Below are positions 34,901 to 44,375 of a DNA stretch of 64,000 bases, piece by piece; positions within the stretch are counted from its first letter, which is position 1; each line of letters begins with the position of its first letter. This stretch comes from Romanomermis culicivorax (taxonomy: Eukaryota > Nematoda > Enoplea > Mermithida > Mermithidae). Both the position numbers and the translations under genes were made by a program. The stretch is from assembly GCA_963922205.1 (NCBI GenBank), contig CAWUHX010000385.1, positions 62,001 to 126,000 of the forward strand, given 5' to 3'. The notes under the pieces are model-generated. The model was given only the letters and a program-made list of their open reading frames with translations. It did not search any database and was not told where the DNA came from.

Positions 34901-35132
34901 CATGTAGGCACTGGCGGAACCAGGCGTTGGCAACTGTGAATAAAGGGAGTATATGTGCGGCTTGTTAAAAATATAAGATATAGGAAGTCGTTTGAGTAGA
35001 AGCATGCCGGTGAAGTAATCACTGAGATACCCTGTACCATGGACTTACTCTTTGTCCAATATAGGCGCTGGGAGGCGGCATCGGAGCATTAGGGTTTGTC
35101 ATGTAAACGCTGGCGGGTATTTTCTTCGACAT
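32000..35132 (-). CDS. SAYMG-repeat protein, four exons, 345 aa
   Basis: Exons on the minus strand are 35132-35049 (ATG), 34933-34822, 34686-34030 and 32184-32000 (stop TGA). Phases 0, 1 and 1 agree and give 346 codons including stop. The protein is almost entirely low-complexity: about 18 copies of (P/A)SAYMG or close variants (SAYMA, STYMG, SVYM, SAYVG), spaced by Gly/Pro/Thr/Val-rich linkers such as SPGVGTTPTQGIGAP. The large exon 3 is a DNA-level tandem array of roughly 60-bp units. There is no signal peptide or membrane segment. I do not recognise the family. A disordered, repetitive structural or phase-separating protein is possible but speculative. The conserved Tyr at every repeat is striking. 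Confidence 0.7.
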
Positions 35133-35589
35133 TTTTCAATATTGGCGTCGCTCACGATTAAGTGGGATTGATATGCGGCTATAGTCACGGCTTGTGTGGT
35201 CTTGATTTGGAGGAACACTAGCTTCAGTAAGGTTCGCAGAGCGATGAGAAAATCCGACCGTACGGCTCGCTCCGAAAAGTGTAAATGACGATGGGCAACA
35301 AGTTGGAAATAATAATAAGAAAGCTGCATTGTAAACAGGGAAATTTCGTAAAATTCTTCTAATGTCTGTCTTACATTTGCTGCAGACTGCTTTGCTCAAA
35401 AATTAATAGTTTAGTTTAGTAAGCTCGGAAATTTCTGTCTACGTGATTTATGGCTTTTAAAAAATTGTATAAATATGGAATGGAACATCCCCACCTTTAT
35501 TATTTATAAGCTTTTCAAGAAAAACAGACTAGGAAGGTGCCAAACTAGACGCAGCAAAAACCTTTAGACCTTTTTGTATCTGGAGGTCC

Positions 35590-35900
35590 TACTAAATCCG
35601 GGGCCGGTTTCTCGAAGCTGACGAAAATTTCGTCAGCGAAGTAAGTTCGTCAGCGAAATTCTCCAATTCGTTAACGAAATTTCGGGAACCATATTTTTTG
35701 GATTTCCTAGAGCTTTCGAACCATTTTTAATTTGTTTACGGAATCTCGTCGATGGTTTCACCAATGAACTTTGGTTCGTTGACGAATTGATGATTGTGAT
35801 TTGCAGTAACAAAAAGGCTTTCAATTTTGCTGATTATCGAAGTGTATTTTAATTTTTTTTGTTTCTTCGTATATTTGCATTTGCATTGCGTCCAATTAGA
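35590..35900. repeat. Dispersed repeat, copy left of the LTR element
   Basis: This segment has several GTCAGCGAAATT/GTTAACGAAATTTC motifs and then CAATGAACTTTGGTTCGT, TTTGCAGTAA and TTTCTTCG blocks. A diverged direct copy with the same block order lies at 45655-45910, on the other side of the LTR element. Confidence 0.5.
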
Positions 35901-35983
35901 AGTAGCATCGGGATCAGCATTCCTTTGTGAAAATGAAATGTAAAATTTTTAGTGGATTCTAAGAAACTAATTTGATGACAACT

Positions 35984-35987
35984 GCAC
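35984..35987. repeat. Target-site duplication, left (GCAC)
   Basis: The four bases just before the 5' LTR are repeated just after the 3' LTR at 45260-45263, as expected from integrase-mediated insertion. Confidence 0.85.
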
Positions 35988-36871
35988 TGTAACGTACCTG
36001 CTAAAGCAGTACTGTAAACATGTAGTATACTGTACATAACAGACATTTATTAGATATTACTTTATTTTCACATTTTATCGTCTCAAGGATGTCTGGGATT
36101 CACACCCAAACATTCCTACAAAATTACGTGAAGTACTTTATTTTGATCCGTTCACACCCCGGTAGCCCAATTAAGATGCCCTAATTAATCTGCGCAAACG
36201 GCAGCTGTTCCCCTAGAACCCACACTAAACTACACATTCCACAGCTACCGTAATCCCCCGTAAAAATCGTAAACAACACCTGCACACAGTAAAATGCGTA
36301 GAAGCCCCGCCGTACAGTAGTCTCAAGTGTAACAGTAGCGGCGGCCCCACAAAACATGTGTATACAGAGAAACCGATACAGGAAGCATGCACAGAAGCAC
36401 AGAGGTGTGGCCAAGCCCACCGTAGAAAGCAAGCAAAGCACAGAAAGCATACCGTACTAGAAAAGCACTAGAGAGGCGTAACTAAGTAAGCATAGAAAGC
36501 GTAGCCGGAAACGACGATTGGCGGAAGAAGATGGACAGAAGCTCGACCTCCCGCAGCGTCCAGGGAGTGGCCAAAATCGCCGCATAAAAGAAGAAGCAAA
36601 GCGTGATTTTGATCATTATATTCTGATTCTTATTCTTGTGTTTTTCCGCGCTCGCCCCGTCTTTATACATTTGCAAGCGGCCGACTATTCGAAAGCATTT
36701 AAACCGAGGCCCCCATCCGTTTTTATTCGAAGCGCGTTTTATTTGTCGACGTTCAAGCGACCGTCGAATTACCCGTTGTTTGTTGTAGCCGTTCGTCCCA
36801 TCCCGTTATTGCCCTCGCCGTAACGCCGTTGGTTGAGAAGTAAAGTACCTCACTCAAAACTGGTCGTTACA
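35988..36871 (+). repeat. 5' long terminal repeat, 884 bp
   Basis: It begins TGTAACGTACC and ends GGTCGTTACA, giving a 7-bp terminal inverted repeat (TGTAACG/CGTTACA). It matches 44376-45259 at a constant offset of 8388 bp without indels, and I saw no mismatches where I compared. The short open frames inside it occur in both LTRs and are not taken as genes. Confidence 0.95.
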
Positions 36872-36877
36872 TATTTT

Positions 36878-36895
36878 TGGTGACCGTACCGTTAC
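36878..36895 (+). promoter_or_regulatory. Candidate primer-binding site
   Basis: TGGTGACCGTACCGTTAC starts six bases after the 5' LTR. The leading TGG would pair with the CCA end of a tRNA. I could not identify which tRNA. Confidence 0.5.
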
Positions 36896-37114
36896 GTTAA
36901 CCAGTGGAACTCCCTGCCCCCAATCAGGTGTACTCTTATCCGGGCATTTAGAAGCATTAGTAATACAGTAGTAATCATTTCCTACAGTAAGACAGTATTC
37001 GCATTAAGCAAACTGGAAACCCCCTCCAACGAGACATTAAGCGATACATTTAAACGAATACAGCGTGAAGCAAAAATTGAAGCATTTAAGCAGAAATCCC
37101 ATCGTAAACCAAGA

Positions 37115-38858
37115 ATGACCCACCAAACGCAAGATCATTTAGGAGAAATCGTTAGAGAACAGATAAACGATTTATTTTCAGAACATTTTCGTACCCTACG
37201 CACACAATTGAATCAGAATACAGTAAACCCTACCCTAATAGACGATCTAAGAACAGCAAACATTCGTAATAACATGGCAAACAATTTCTACGCGAAACCT
37301 ACAGTATTCACGGGCGGCGTGACCCAACATTTTGGTGAATGGAACAAAAGATTAGAACAATTCATGGCACTCCAAGGCATGAAAGATACAGACGTACAGT
37401 TAAAGTTGGCATGTTTAGAAATTCATTTAGGAGGAGCCGCATTAGCAAAGTTCAAAAGTTTAGCAAATTCCGAAAACCCTCCCCACACATACGAGCAGTA
37501 TAAAGTCGCATTACAGACATTTTTCCCAAACAATAGAGATAATGAGCTACATCAACAATTCTTACGCGAAAGAAAACAAAAGCGTTCAGAAACAGTAACG
37601 GAATTCTTATTTGATCTAGAACATCTCGCAACCCTCGCCTACCCTAACTTTAACACAGACGCACGAGAAATGATCATAAAACCCCTCTTTGTAGAAGGCA
37701 TGCAAAACGAAATCAGGGAAGCAATTAAGTATAGAAGGTTCGCGACTCTAAAAGAAATGTCAGACGAAGCAGCTTACATTGAACAGCAAATTCTTAGAAA
37801 TGAGTTAAAATCTAACGTCCTTCCCTTCATACCCCCAAAACCCGAACCCATCTTTTCACTAACCAAAAATACAGACCAACAGGATCTTTTGCATCAGTTA
37901 GAACAGCAAGTAAAAGATTTACAGTTGCAGATCAAACAAAAACCTCAACCCCCACAACAAAGTAACTACAACAATTTCGGTAACAACACTTACAGTAGGA
38001 ATAATGCTTACAGGAACAATACCACCCCCAGGCAACCCACATGCTTCCAGTGTGGACAAATCGGACACGTAGCTCGTAATTGTAAATCAGTAGGCACCCG
38101 AAAATCATGTGCAATCTGTTTCCGTAATAATCACAGTACACGTGATTGTAAAAGCCCATGCATCCACTGCTCCCAAACAGGACATAGATCAGATAACTGC
38201 CCTTCAAAACCCCACTCCAATTTTCAATGTTTTATATGCAAGCAGAGAGGTCATACAAGCAGGTATTGCCCAAATCAGCAAAGTCGTAATATTCAAAATT
38301 GCATTGAGTACAGGCAACCCCAACCCCTCAGGGACATTGATGATCCCGCATTTTACTCAAAATTACCCGCCATAACTAACGGCCCTCAGACTACTTTAGG
38401 AACTATCATGCCCAACACCCACCGCCGCAGTGACGAATACGTCCTTAATCTGGACGTGCCCGATTGGTGCGCCATGTTACCACCCCCCACGCCTGAAGCC
38501 GAAAAAATCGAAAAATCGCCGCCCACCATCCCCGTAGGCTACAAGATCCCCCGAAAGCAAGACACAACGCCGCCCACCGCCCCCGAAACCCCGTCGAAAA
38601 CAGGTCGCAACTTGTTATCCCTCCTCCATGGCCTGACCCCTGCACCCTACCAATTTCGCCCCCGCCAAACATTGCTACCGACCCCAACAAGTAAGCAAGT
38701 CCAAACCCCATCCCATAACTCAACTTCTAAAGTTTTACAGACCGTTCAGATTTCAAACCGGCCACCCCCCCAGCCCAAAATCGCAAAACGACAACACCAA
38801 AAACCGCCACGCCAAATCGAGCAGAACGAAAAAACACAGTACCCCGCCGCCTCCAATA
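37115..38858 (+). other. Gag portion of the polyprotein
   Basis: The N-terminal ~240 residues have the retrotransposon Gag capsid pattern (WNKRLEQFMALQGM, then LKLACLEIHLGGAAL, then FLRERKQKRSETVTEF). A Gln-rich spacer follows, then four zinc knuckles with intact CCHC residues at 310-323, 332-345, 349-362 and 372-385. The remaining ~200 residues are Pro/Thr/Lys-rich and of unknown role. Four knuckles is more than the one or two usual in Ty3/gypsy Gag. Confidence 0.85.
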
Positions 38859-41800
38859 AAACAGTACATTGGCCATTGTATTGTATTTTTCTTTGTATAA
38901 TAATCCCCACATCGTGTAGTGCCCAATTTCAGATGTGTGGAACTTCATTGAGCGGTCACTCAGTCAGCATACCAAAACTTGTATCATGCATGCCCCCTTC
39001 CACAGTAGACAAACCCGTACAAACATTTGGAAAAATCTATATCCCCTCCACTAAGCCCCACATTACAGACGCATACAAATGCAGTGTTCGCAAACGCAAA
39101 ATTTGTACTAATACAGGATTTTTTGGATCAAAAGGTATTGTCTTCGACCAAACCGAAATGCAAAATCTAACCCCACATGTTTGTAAGGCAATCGTTATAG
39201 ACAAAGAACACAACGGTCAAAAATTGTACGAAACCCAACCAGGATTTTGGTCAACAAATAACTCCTTAAGCGTAGAATACACATGGTGTTGTACAGACCA
39301 TTGTACCTCAGTCACTAACGTCATCATAGAAATAGGACAAATAGCATCTTGGAATGGAAAATCTATGACAGGTACATTAGGCGACCTAGGGTCATGCAAA
39401 CCGACATCAGGTCATTGTGTCACAGCCGACGGATCTATTATCTGGAATGAAACAGCATTTGAAAACTTATGCCCTTTCCAATACAAAAATACACATCCCA
39501 TAAAACTCACGCCAACCCACATGATAATAGAAGAACTACAAGGTGCATTCTCGGTTAAAAATACAGTTTTTTCGAACCCCAATTGCCCAGAAATCCAAGA
39601 TAGCATTCTAACCGAACAAGGCATTATTGTACAATTAGACAAAAACACACCACATCGTAATGCATTTTTAACCCCAAAAACCAACGAAACTCATACTACA
39701 CTATACGATTTCGATGATTTTGAACCCATCAATGCAAAACTAAACTATCTAGCAGACAAAATACAGGAATTCGAAATTCAAAATTTCAAAAACGTATGGA
39801 ATGAATTATGCAGACAGGCACAGCGTCACCTTGATCTCGTATGGCAAATCTTGCGTCTTGATGCAACCCTTGGAGCGCGTGCATTCCTACAGCGAACCGA
39901 CATCATAGCAGAATTTACAGGAGAAGCCCTCACAGTCTGGCCTTGTAAACAAGTAAATGCATCTAAAATCTTTTACAACCACAAAATCAACCAAACATGC
40001 TACAAACTTTTGCCCATTCTCGTAGGAACTGAACTCATGTTTTCAAATCCAGGAGGCAACGATTTGACCCCTTTTTCACAAACAGTTGACTGCCATCACA
40101 TGCATGTAGCCCTTTACAAACAGAATAATACATGGGTCAGTGAAACAGGATCCCCGCATGTCACAAATTTACCTTTAGAAATCGTCTGGAACCAAAATTT
40201 CTCCCTTTTTCATTTTAATACACCCGCCATTTTTCATGATCAACTTGCAACTATTTCAACCAACTTACTCTTTTTGAAACAATACATTTACAAAACTCAC
40301 ACACTCGAAAACATTGTCAAGAAACTCGTCAATTACACCGCCCAAATGTCTCTCAATTCCGATACAGTTTACAACATGATCTCAGGCACTGGTCAAGCAC
40401 TCGGAAATACACTCTCTGGCGCCGGTCAAGGCATAGAACATGTAATAACCGGTACCACCCAAAGTCTCACGGACGGATTAAACAATTTACTCAAAGGACC
40501 CCTGCAAATCATTATCAATCTCGCCGTTATTACTGTAGTTATTGCAGGCGTCTTTTATACGTTTCTCGTTCTTCGAAAATATTTCCCCTCTCCAAAGCGT
40601 CATGCCACAAACGAACATGCATACGAAATACCATCAAACAACAGACATTTACATGAGACCATTCCCCCATCATTCGGCCATGCTCTCTTAGAATTAGCTA
40701 ATCGTCGTGGGGCACAAACACAGCAGAAATACGTCCTTGTCGATATCGATACCCCCCGAACTCCTGCAATCGAACTCATTAATCAAATTCAGCAATCTGC
40801 ATCAAATAAGCCACCCCAAAACGTACCTGAGAAACATACCCCTCATATTCCAATCACACTTAACGGCAAATTAATGACAAAAGGCATGATTGACACTGGT
40901 GCAGTTTACTCACTCATTGATTCCCGAATCGCTCAAATCCTACAGTTAGACATGAAACCCCCGCTAGTCCAAGCCAAAGCAGCAAATAATCTCCCGATTC
41001 ACTTTGTAGGAACCACTTTTGTCACGGTGACAGCCCAAACAATCCAGGAAACAATCATGGTCCATGTCCAAAAAGATTGCACAGCAGACATCCTCCTAGG
41101 CAAAAACTTTCTCAGTCGATTTTCGGAATACACTATCAACAATCAAAAATCACAGGTCAAATTTGGCAATGTTATACTACCTTGTGATGGCCTAGAATAT
41201 AGCCCTCTTTCAACTCGTGATGGAACTTATTTGGACGAAAAATTAGAATTACCACCCCGTACAGTAACCGAATTTACTGTCCCCTTGCCCAAATCGTACT
41301 TACAGGTCAAACAGCTTGAATTCACCCCAAAACCCAAACAGAATCCCAAAGTCCATTTCGCAGCTTGTATCTCGGAAAATCAAAACAGTCGCATACGCAT
41401 ATCGGTCCTAAACACACAAGAAACAGCCCAAATTCTTTACCCTGGAACATGCATTGGTACAGTCTCCTGTTACATCCCGAAACAAAATACTCCCGCTAAC
41501 GTAACCCCTTCCACGCAAAACCAGCCCAACCGTTTTGATACATTCACATGGTTAAAAGAAAACGTCAATTTAACCTCGAGTGACCTCACAGAAGCAGAAA
41601 AAATGCAACTCCTACGCGCCCTATCGAAGTACCCTGCATTATATGCTAAATCCAAAATGGATGTAGGTAGAACCACCCTCGTTTCACATACAATTGACAC
41701 CAATGGCTCCCAACCCGTACGTAGACAACTTTACCGGACTTCCCCAAAAGAAAAGCAAATCATACAAGCAGAAGTTGAGCAACTCGCAGCAGCAGGTGTC

Positions 41801-44344
41801 ATAAGCCAAAGCAATTCCCCATGGTGTACCAACACAGTTTTAGTTCCCAAAAAAGATGGAGGCCATCGTTTATGCATTGATTTTCGAGGCCTCAACAAAG
41901 TCACCAAAAAAGATACCTACCCCTTGCCCCGAATAGACGAAATTCTAGACACCCTACGTGGAATGAAATATTTTACGTCCCTTGACCAATCCAATGCATA
42001 CTATTCCATTCCCATAGCACAAGCAGATAGAGAAAAAACGGCCTTTAACTGCTCAGCCGGCCAATATCAATTCAATTACCTCCCTTTTGGACTCACCAAT
42101 GCCCCAGCCACATTCCAAAGGTTAATGGATGTTATCCTCTCAGGTCTGCAATGGAACACATGCCTTGTGTATCTCGACGATGTTTTGGTATTCGCAGACT
42201 CCCATGCCCAAATGCTGGAACGTTTAGACACTATTCTTGCCCGATTCTCACAAGCAGGCCTTAAGCTAAACATACAAAAATGCAAATTCTGCCAGCCCCA
42301 AGTCCAATACTTAGGCCACGTCATTTCCCAGCAAGGCATTTCACCAGATCCCCATAAGGTACAGGCCATTTATGACATACCCACACCCAAAAGCTCAAAA
42401 GAAGTTAAGTCATTCCTTGGCCTACCCTCATATTATCGCAGATTCATCCCAAATTGCTCCCAAGTTTCTAGCCCACTCACATCGCTACTCAAAAAGAATT
42501 CCGAATTTTCCTGGGGCCCTGAACAGCAAAACGCATTCACTAAACTCAAAGAATTACTCATCCATGCCCCAATACTACAGCATCCCGATTTCACAAAACC
42601 ATTTATTCTGCAAACTGACGCCTCAAAACTCGGAATCGGCGCCATTCTCAGTCAGCTAGATAGTAAAGGTCAGGATCGCCCCATTGCTTTTGGGAGCCGC
42701 ACATTGAAACCCGCAGAACGCAACTATCCGATCACTGAGTTGGAAACCCTTGCAGTAGTCGAATTTGTCAAGTATTTCCGCCCTTATCTTTTCCAGCAAC
42801 ATGTTATTGTACACACTGACCACACAGCAGTTCAGGCAGTCTTACAAAAGGAAAACCCGTCCCCTCGCATTGCCCGTTGGGGATTAGCCCTCTCCGGTAT
42901 TCAGCTAGACATTCGACCTAAGAAAGGCACTGCTAACCGCAACGCAGATGCAGTTTCTCGATTCCCCTCGCAAGCAGCAAAGCAATCCTTTGATATTGAG
43001 CAATTAGAAACCCGCCCCGAAATATCAACTATCCATTCAGTTTTGGAAGCCGAAGCAACTGAACAAGAAGAGCAACAGAAAAACTTTGCCGAACTCCAAC
43101 GCACTGATCCAACTGTCAAAAGTATTTTAGCAAAAATCGCCCAAAAACACCCCCTCACTCTGATCAAATTCGCAGTACATCAAAACATTCTCTTCCGTAT
43201 AGTCGACAAACAGGCAAAACTATACATTCCCAAGTCCCAAGTCCAGCATCTCATCGCCTCGCATCATGACAGCAAGTTCACAGGTCATTTTGCGGCCAGG
43301 AAAACTTTACACTTGCTCAGACAGAAATACTTTTGGCCTCAAATGAGCCGTGATGTCAAACGTTACTGCAAAACCTGTCACCCATGCCAGACACAGAAAG
43401 CTCTTAGACACAAAGTGCATGCAAACTTGGTACCAATTCAGCCAACTGGCCCATTTGATCGAGTCGGTGTTGATTGCATGGGACCGTTACCCCTCACTGA
43501 AGACGGCAACCGATTCATTGTCGTTTTCATCGATTACTTCACAAAGTATGTAGAGGCATTCCCGACCCCCGACATCACTGCAGCAACTATTGCCAAGCTA
43601 TTCGTAACCAAAATTGTTTGTCGTCATGGGTCCCCAAAAATCATCCATTGTGATCGTGGCACCGATTTCGTATCCGATCTCTTCTCACGGATCACCAGTT
43701 TATGCAACACTCAGAAAATTCACACTACCCCATATCATCCCATTGCCAATGGAGAAGTTGAGCGTTGTAACCAAACCTTAGCCACCCGTATCCGCATGTA
43801 CATCAATTCAAATCACACTGATTGGGATACTTATCTCCCGTACGCCGTTTTTTCGATCAACATTCACAAAAATGATAGCACATCATATCCCCCATTTGAA
43901 TTACTCCACGGTAGACAAGCTAATCTTCCGTCAGACGCAGCTTTAAATTTTTTCCCCACGTCCTACATGGTTGATTTAGACGATTACGCCCTTCGTGTAA
44001 AATCGCATTTTACAGAGGCACTCTCAACCGTGCAGAAAAGTTTGCAAAAAGCCCAAGCCCATTACACCCGTCAGTATAACAAGCATGCTCAGAACATACA
44101 TTACAAAGCAGGTGATCTTATTCTATACAAAAATCATTCGTGTAAACAAGGGCTGACTCCCAAATTCCTCCCTCGCCAAAACGGACCCTATACAGTCACA
44201 AATTTCATGTACCCCAACGTTACACTCAAACACCCCCATAAGAATATTACATTTACGGTGCATGTAAACGAGACAACCCCTTTCTACCCTCGGAAAGCAG
44301 CTAACGAGTCTACCCCCACCCTTCCTCAACCTCGAAAGCCTTGA
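37115..44344 (+). CDS. Gag-Env-like-Pol polyprotein, 2409 aa
   Basis: One ATG-to-stop ORF fills nearly the whole internal region. Domains in order: Gag capsid-like region (about 30-240); four CX2CX4HX4C zinc knuckles (310-385); a Pro-rich linker; a hydrophobic signal-like segment (586-603); a Cys-rich, N-glycosylation-rich ectodomain (about 605-1125); a transmembrane helix (1132-1153) with a basic tail; an aspartic protease (IDTGA, D1260; DILLGKNFL); a reverse transcriptase (YLDD, 1686-1689); RNase H (TDAS, D1835; then E and D motifs); and an integrase with an HHCC zinc site (H2050/51, H2058, C2085, C2088) and DD35E triad D2120, D2180, E2216, followed by a GPY motif. There is no internal stop or frameshift. 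How Env-like and Pol products are made from one frame is unknown. All catalytic residues seem intact. Confidence 0.93.
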   Translation: MTHQTQDHLGEIVREQINDLFSEHFRTLRTQLNQNTVNPTLIDDLRTANIRNNMANNFYAKPTVFTGGVTQHFGEWNKRLEQFMALQGMKDTDVQLKLACLEIHLGGAALAKFKSLANSENPPHTYEQYKVALQTFFPNNRDNELHQQFLRERKQKRSETVTEFLFDLEHLATLAYPNFNTDAREMIIKPLFVEGMQNEIREAIKYRRFATLKEMSDEAAYIEQQILRNELKSNVLPFIPPKPEPIFSLTKNTDQQDLLHQLEQQVKDLQLQIKQKPQPPQQSNYNNFGNNTYSRNNAYRNNTTPRQPTCFQCGQIGHVARNCKSVGTRKSCAICFRNNHSTRDCKSPCIHCSQTGHRSDNCPSKPHSNFQCFICKQRGHTSRYCPNQQSRNIQNCIEYRQPQPLRDIDDPAFYSKLPAITNGPQTTLGTIMPNTHRRSDEYVLNLDVPDWCAMLPPPTPEAEKIEKSPPTIPVGYKIPRKQDTTPPTAPETPSKTGRNLLSLLHGLTPAPYQFRPRQTLLPTPTSKQVQTPSHNSTSKVLQTVQISNRPPPQPKIAKRQHQKPPRQIEQNEKTQYPAASNKTVHWPLYCIFLCIIIPTSCSAQFQMCGTSLSGHSVSIPKLVSCMPPSTVDKPVQTFGKIYIPSTKPHITDAYKCSVRKRKICTNTGFFGSKGIVFDQTEMQNLTPHVCKAIVIDKEHNGQKLYETQPGFWSTNNSLSVEYTWCCTDHCTSVTNVIIEIGQIASWNGKSMTGTLGDLGSCKPTSGHCVTADGSIIWNETAFENLCPFQYKNTHPIKLTPTHMIIEELQGAFSVKNTVFSNPNCPEIQDSILTEQGIIVQLDKNTPHRNAFLTPKTNETHTTLYDFDDFEPINAKLNYLADKIQEFEIQNFKNVWNELCRQAQRHLDLVWQILRLDATLGARAFLQRTDIIAEFTGEALTVWPCKQVNASKIFYNHKINQTCYKLLPILVGTELMFSNPGGNDLTPFSQTVDCHHMHVALYKQNNTWVSETGSPHVTNLPLEIVWNQNFSLFHFNTPAIFHDQLATISTNLLFLKQYIYKTHTLENIVKKLVNYTAQMSLNSDTVYNMISGTGQALGNTLSGAGQGIEHVITGTTQSLTDGLNNLLKGPLQIIINLAVITVVIAGVFYTFLVLRKYFPSPKRHATNEHAYEIPSNNRHLHETIPPSFGHALLELANRRGAQTQQKYVLVDIDTPRTPAIELINQIQQSASNKPPQNVPEKHTPHIPITLNGKLMTKGMIDTGAVYSLIDSRIAQILQLDMKPPLVQAKAANNLPIHFVGTTFVTVTAQTIQETIMVHVQKDCTADILLGKNFLSRFSEYTINNQKSQVKFGNVILPCDGLEYSPLSTRDGTYLDEKLELPPRTVTEFTVPLPKSYLQVKQLEFTPKPKQNPKVHFAACISENQNSRIRISVLNTQETAQILYPGTCIGTVSCYIPKQNTPANVTPSTQNQPNRFDTFTWLKENVNLTSSDLTEAEKMQLLRALSKYPALYAKSKMDVGRTTLVSHTIDTNGSQPVRRQLYRTSPKEKQIIQAEVEQLAAAGVISQSNSPWCTNTVLVPKKDGGHRLCIDFRGLNKVTKKDTYPLPRIDEILDTLRGMKYFTSLDQSNAYYSIPIAQADREKTAFNCSAGQYQFNYLPFGLTNAPATFQRLMDVILSGLQWNTCLVYLDDVLVFADSHAQMLERLDTILARFSQAGLKLNIQKCKFCQPQVQYLGHVISQQGISPDPHKVQAIYDIPTPKSSKEVKSFLGLPSYYRRFIPNCSQVSSPLTSLLKKNSEFSWGPEQQNAFTKLKELLIHAPILQHPDFTKPFILQTDASKLGIGAILSQLDSKGQDRPIAFGSRTLKPAERNYPITELETLAVVEFVKYFRPYLFQQHVIVHTDHTAVQAVLQKENPSPRIARWGLALSGIQLDIRPKKGTANRNADAVSRFPSQAAKQSFDIEQLETRPEISTIHSVLEAEATEQEEQQKNFAELQRTDPTVKSILAKIAQKHPLTLIKFAVHQNILFRIVDKQAKLYIPKSQVQHLIASHHDSKFTGHFAARKTLHLLRQKYFWPQMSRDVKRYCKTCHPCQTQKALRHKVHANLVPIQPTGPFDRVGVDCMGPLPLTEDGNRFIVVFIDYFTKYVEAFPTPDITAATIAKLFVTKIVCRHGSPKIIHCDRGTDFVSDLFSRITSLCNTQKIHTTPYHPIANGEVERCNQTLATRIRMYINSNHTDWDTYLPYAVFSINIHKNDSTSYPPFELLHGRQANLPSDAALNFFPTSYMVDLDDYALRVKSHFTEALSTVQKSLQKAQAHYTRQYNKHAQNIHYKAGDLILYKNHSCKQGLTPKFLPRQNGPYTVTNFMYPNVTLKHPHKNITFTVHVNETTPFYPRKAANESTPTLPQPRKP
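38859..40660 (+). other. Envelope-like glycoprotein portion of the polyprotein
   Basis: It starts with a hydrophobic leader at residues 586-603 ending in a plausible signal-peptidase site (SCSA/Q). The ectodomain has about twenty cysteines and at least eight N-X-S/T sites. It also contains a helical segment, LNYLADKIQEFEIQNFKNVW, followed by a Cys and an R-x-FLQRTDI stretch. A Gly/Ser/Thr-rich membrane-proximal stretch precedes a single membrane helix at 1132-1153. The helix plus Cys plus DIxAxFxGEAL pattern reminds me of glycoproteins of chuvirus/mononegavirus type (class III fusion proteins), which some invertebrate retroelements have captured; this is a family impression, not a search result. 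It could also be a distinct captured glycoprotein. No clear furin site was identified. Confidence 0.7.
40840..44344 (+). other. Pol portion: protease, reverse transcriptase, RNase H, integrase
   Basis: The protease has its DTG triad at D1260 and the second LLG motif about 60 residues later. The reverse transcriptase shows LCIDFRGLNKVTKKDTYPLP, LPFGLTNAPATFQ and YLDD. RNase H shows TDASKLGIGA, ELETLAVVEF, HTDH and NADAVSRF. The integrase has its zinc site, the D-D-35-E triad and a GPYTV motif. No chromodomain was seen. These enzymes convert the RNA into DNA and integrate it. Confidence 0.93.
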
Positions 44345-44362
44345 ACGAGGACGTTCAACTCC

Positions 44363-44375
44363 GGAAGGAGGGAAA
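44363..44375 (+). promoter_or_regulatory. Polypurine tract
   Basis: GGAAGGAGGGAAA abuts the 3' LTR, 18 bp after the ORF stop. This is the expected plus-strand primer position. Confidence 0.9.

Noticed and set aside
36181-36823. Open frames of 64-101 codons inside the 5' LTR (and the same in the 3' LTR)
   Set aside because: They lie wholly within the LTRs, overlap on both strands and resemble no known protein.
42372-42659. Secondary frames inside the polyprotein on both strands
   Set aside because: They are shadows of the 2409-codon frame. None has domain content of its own.
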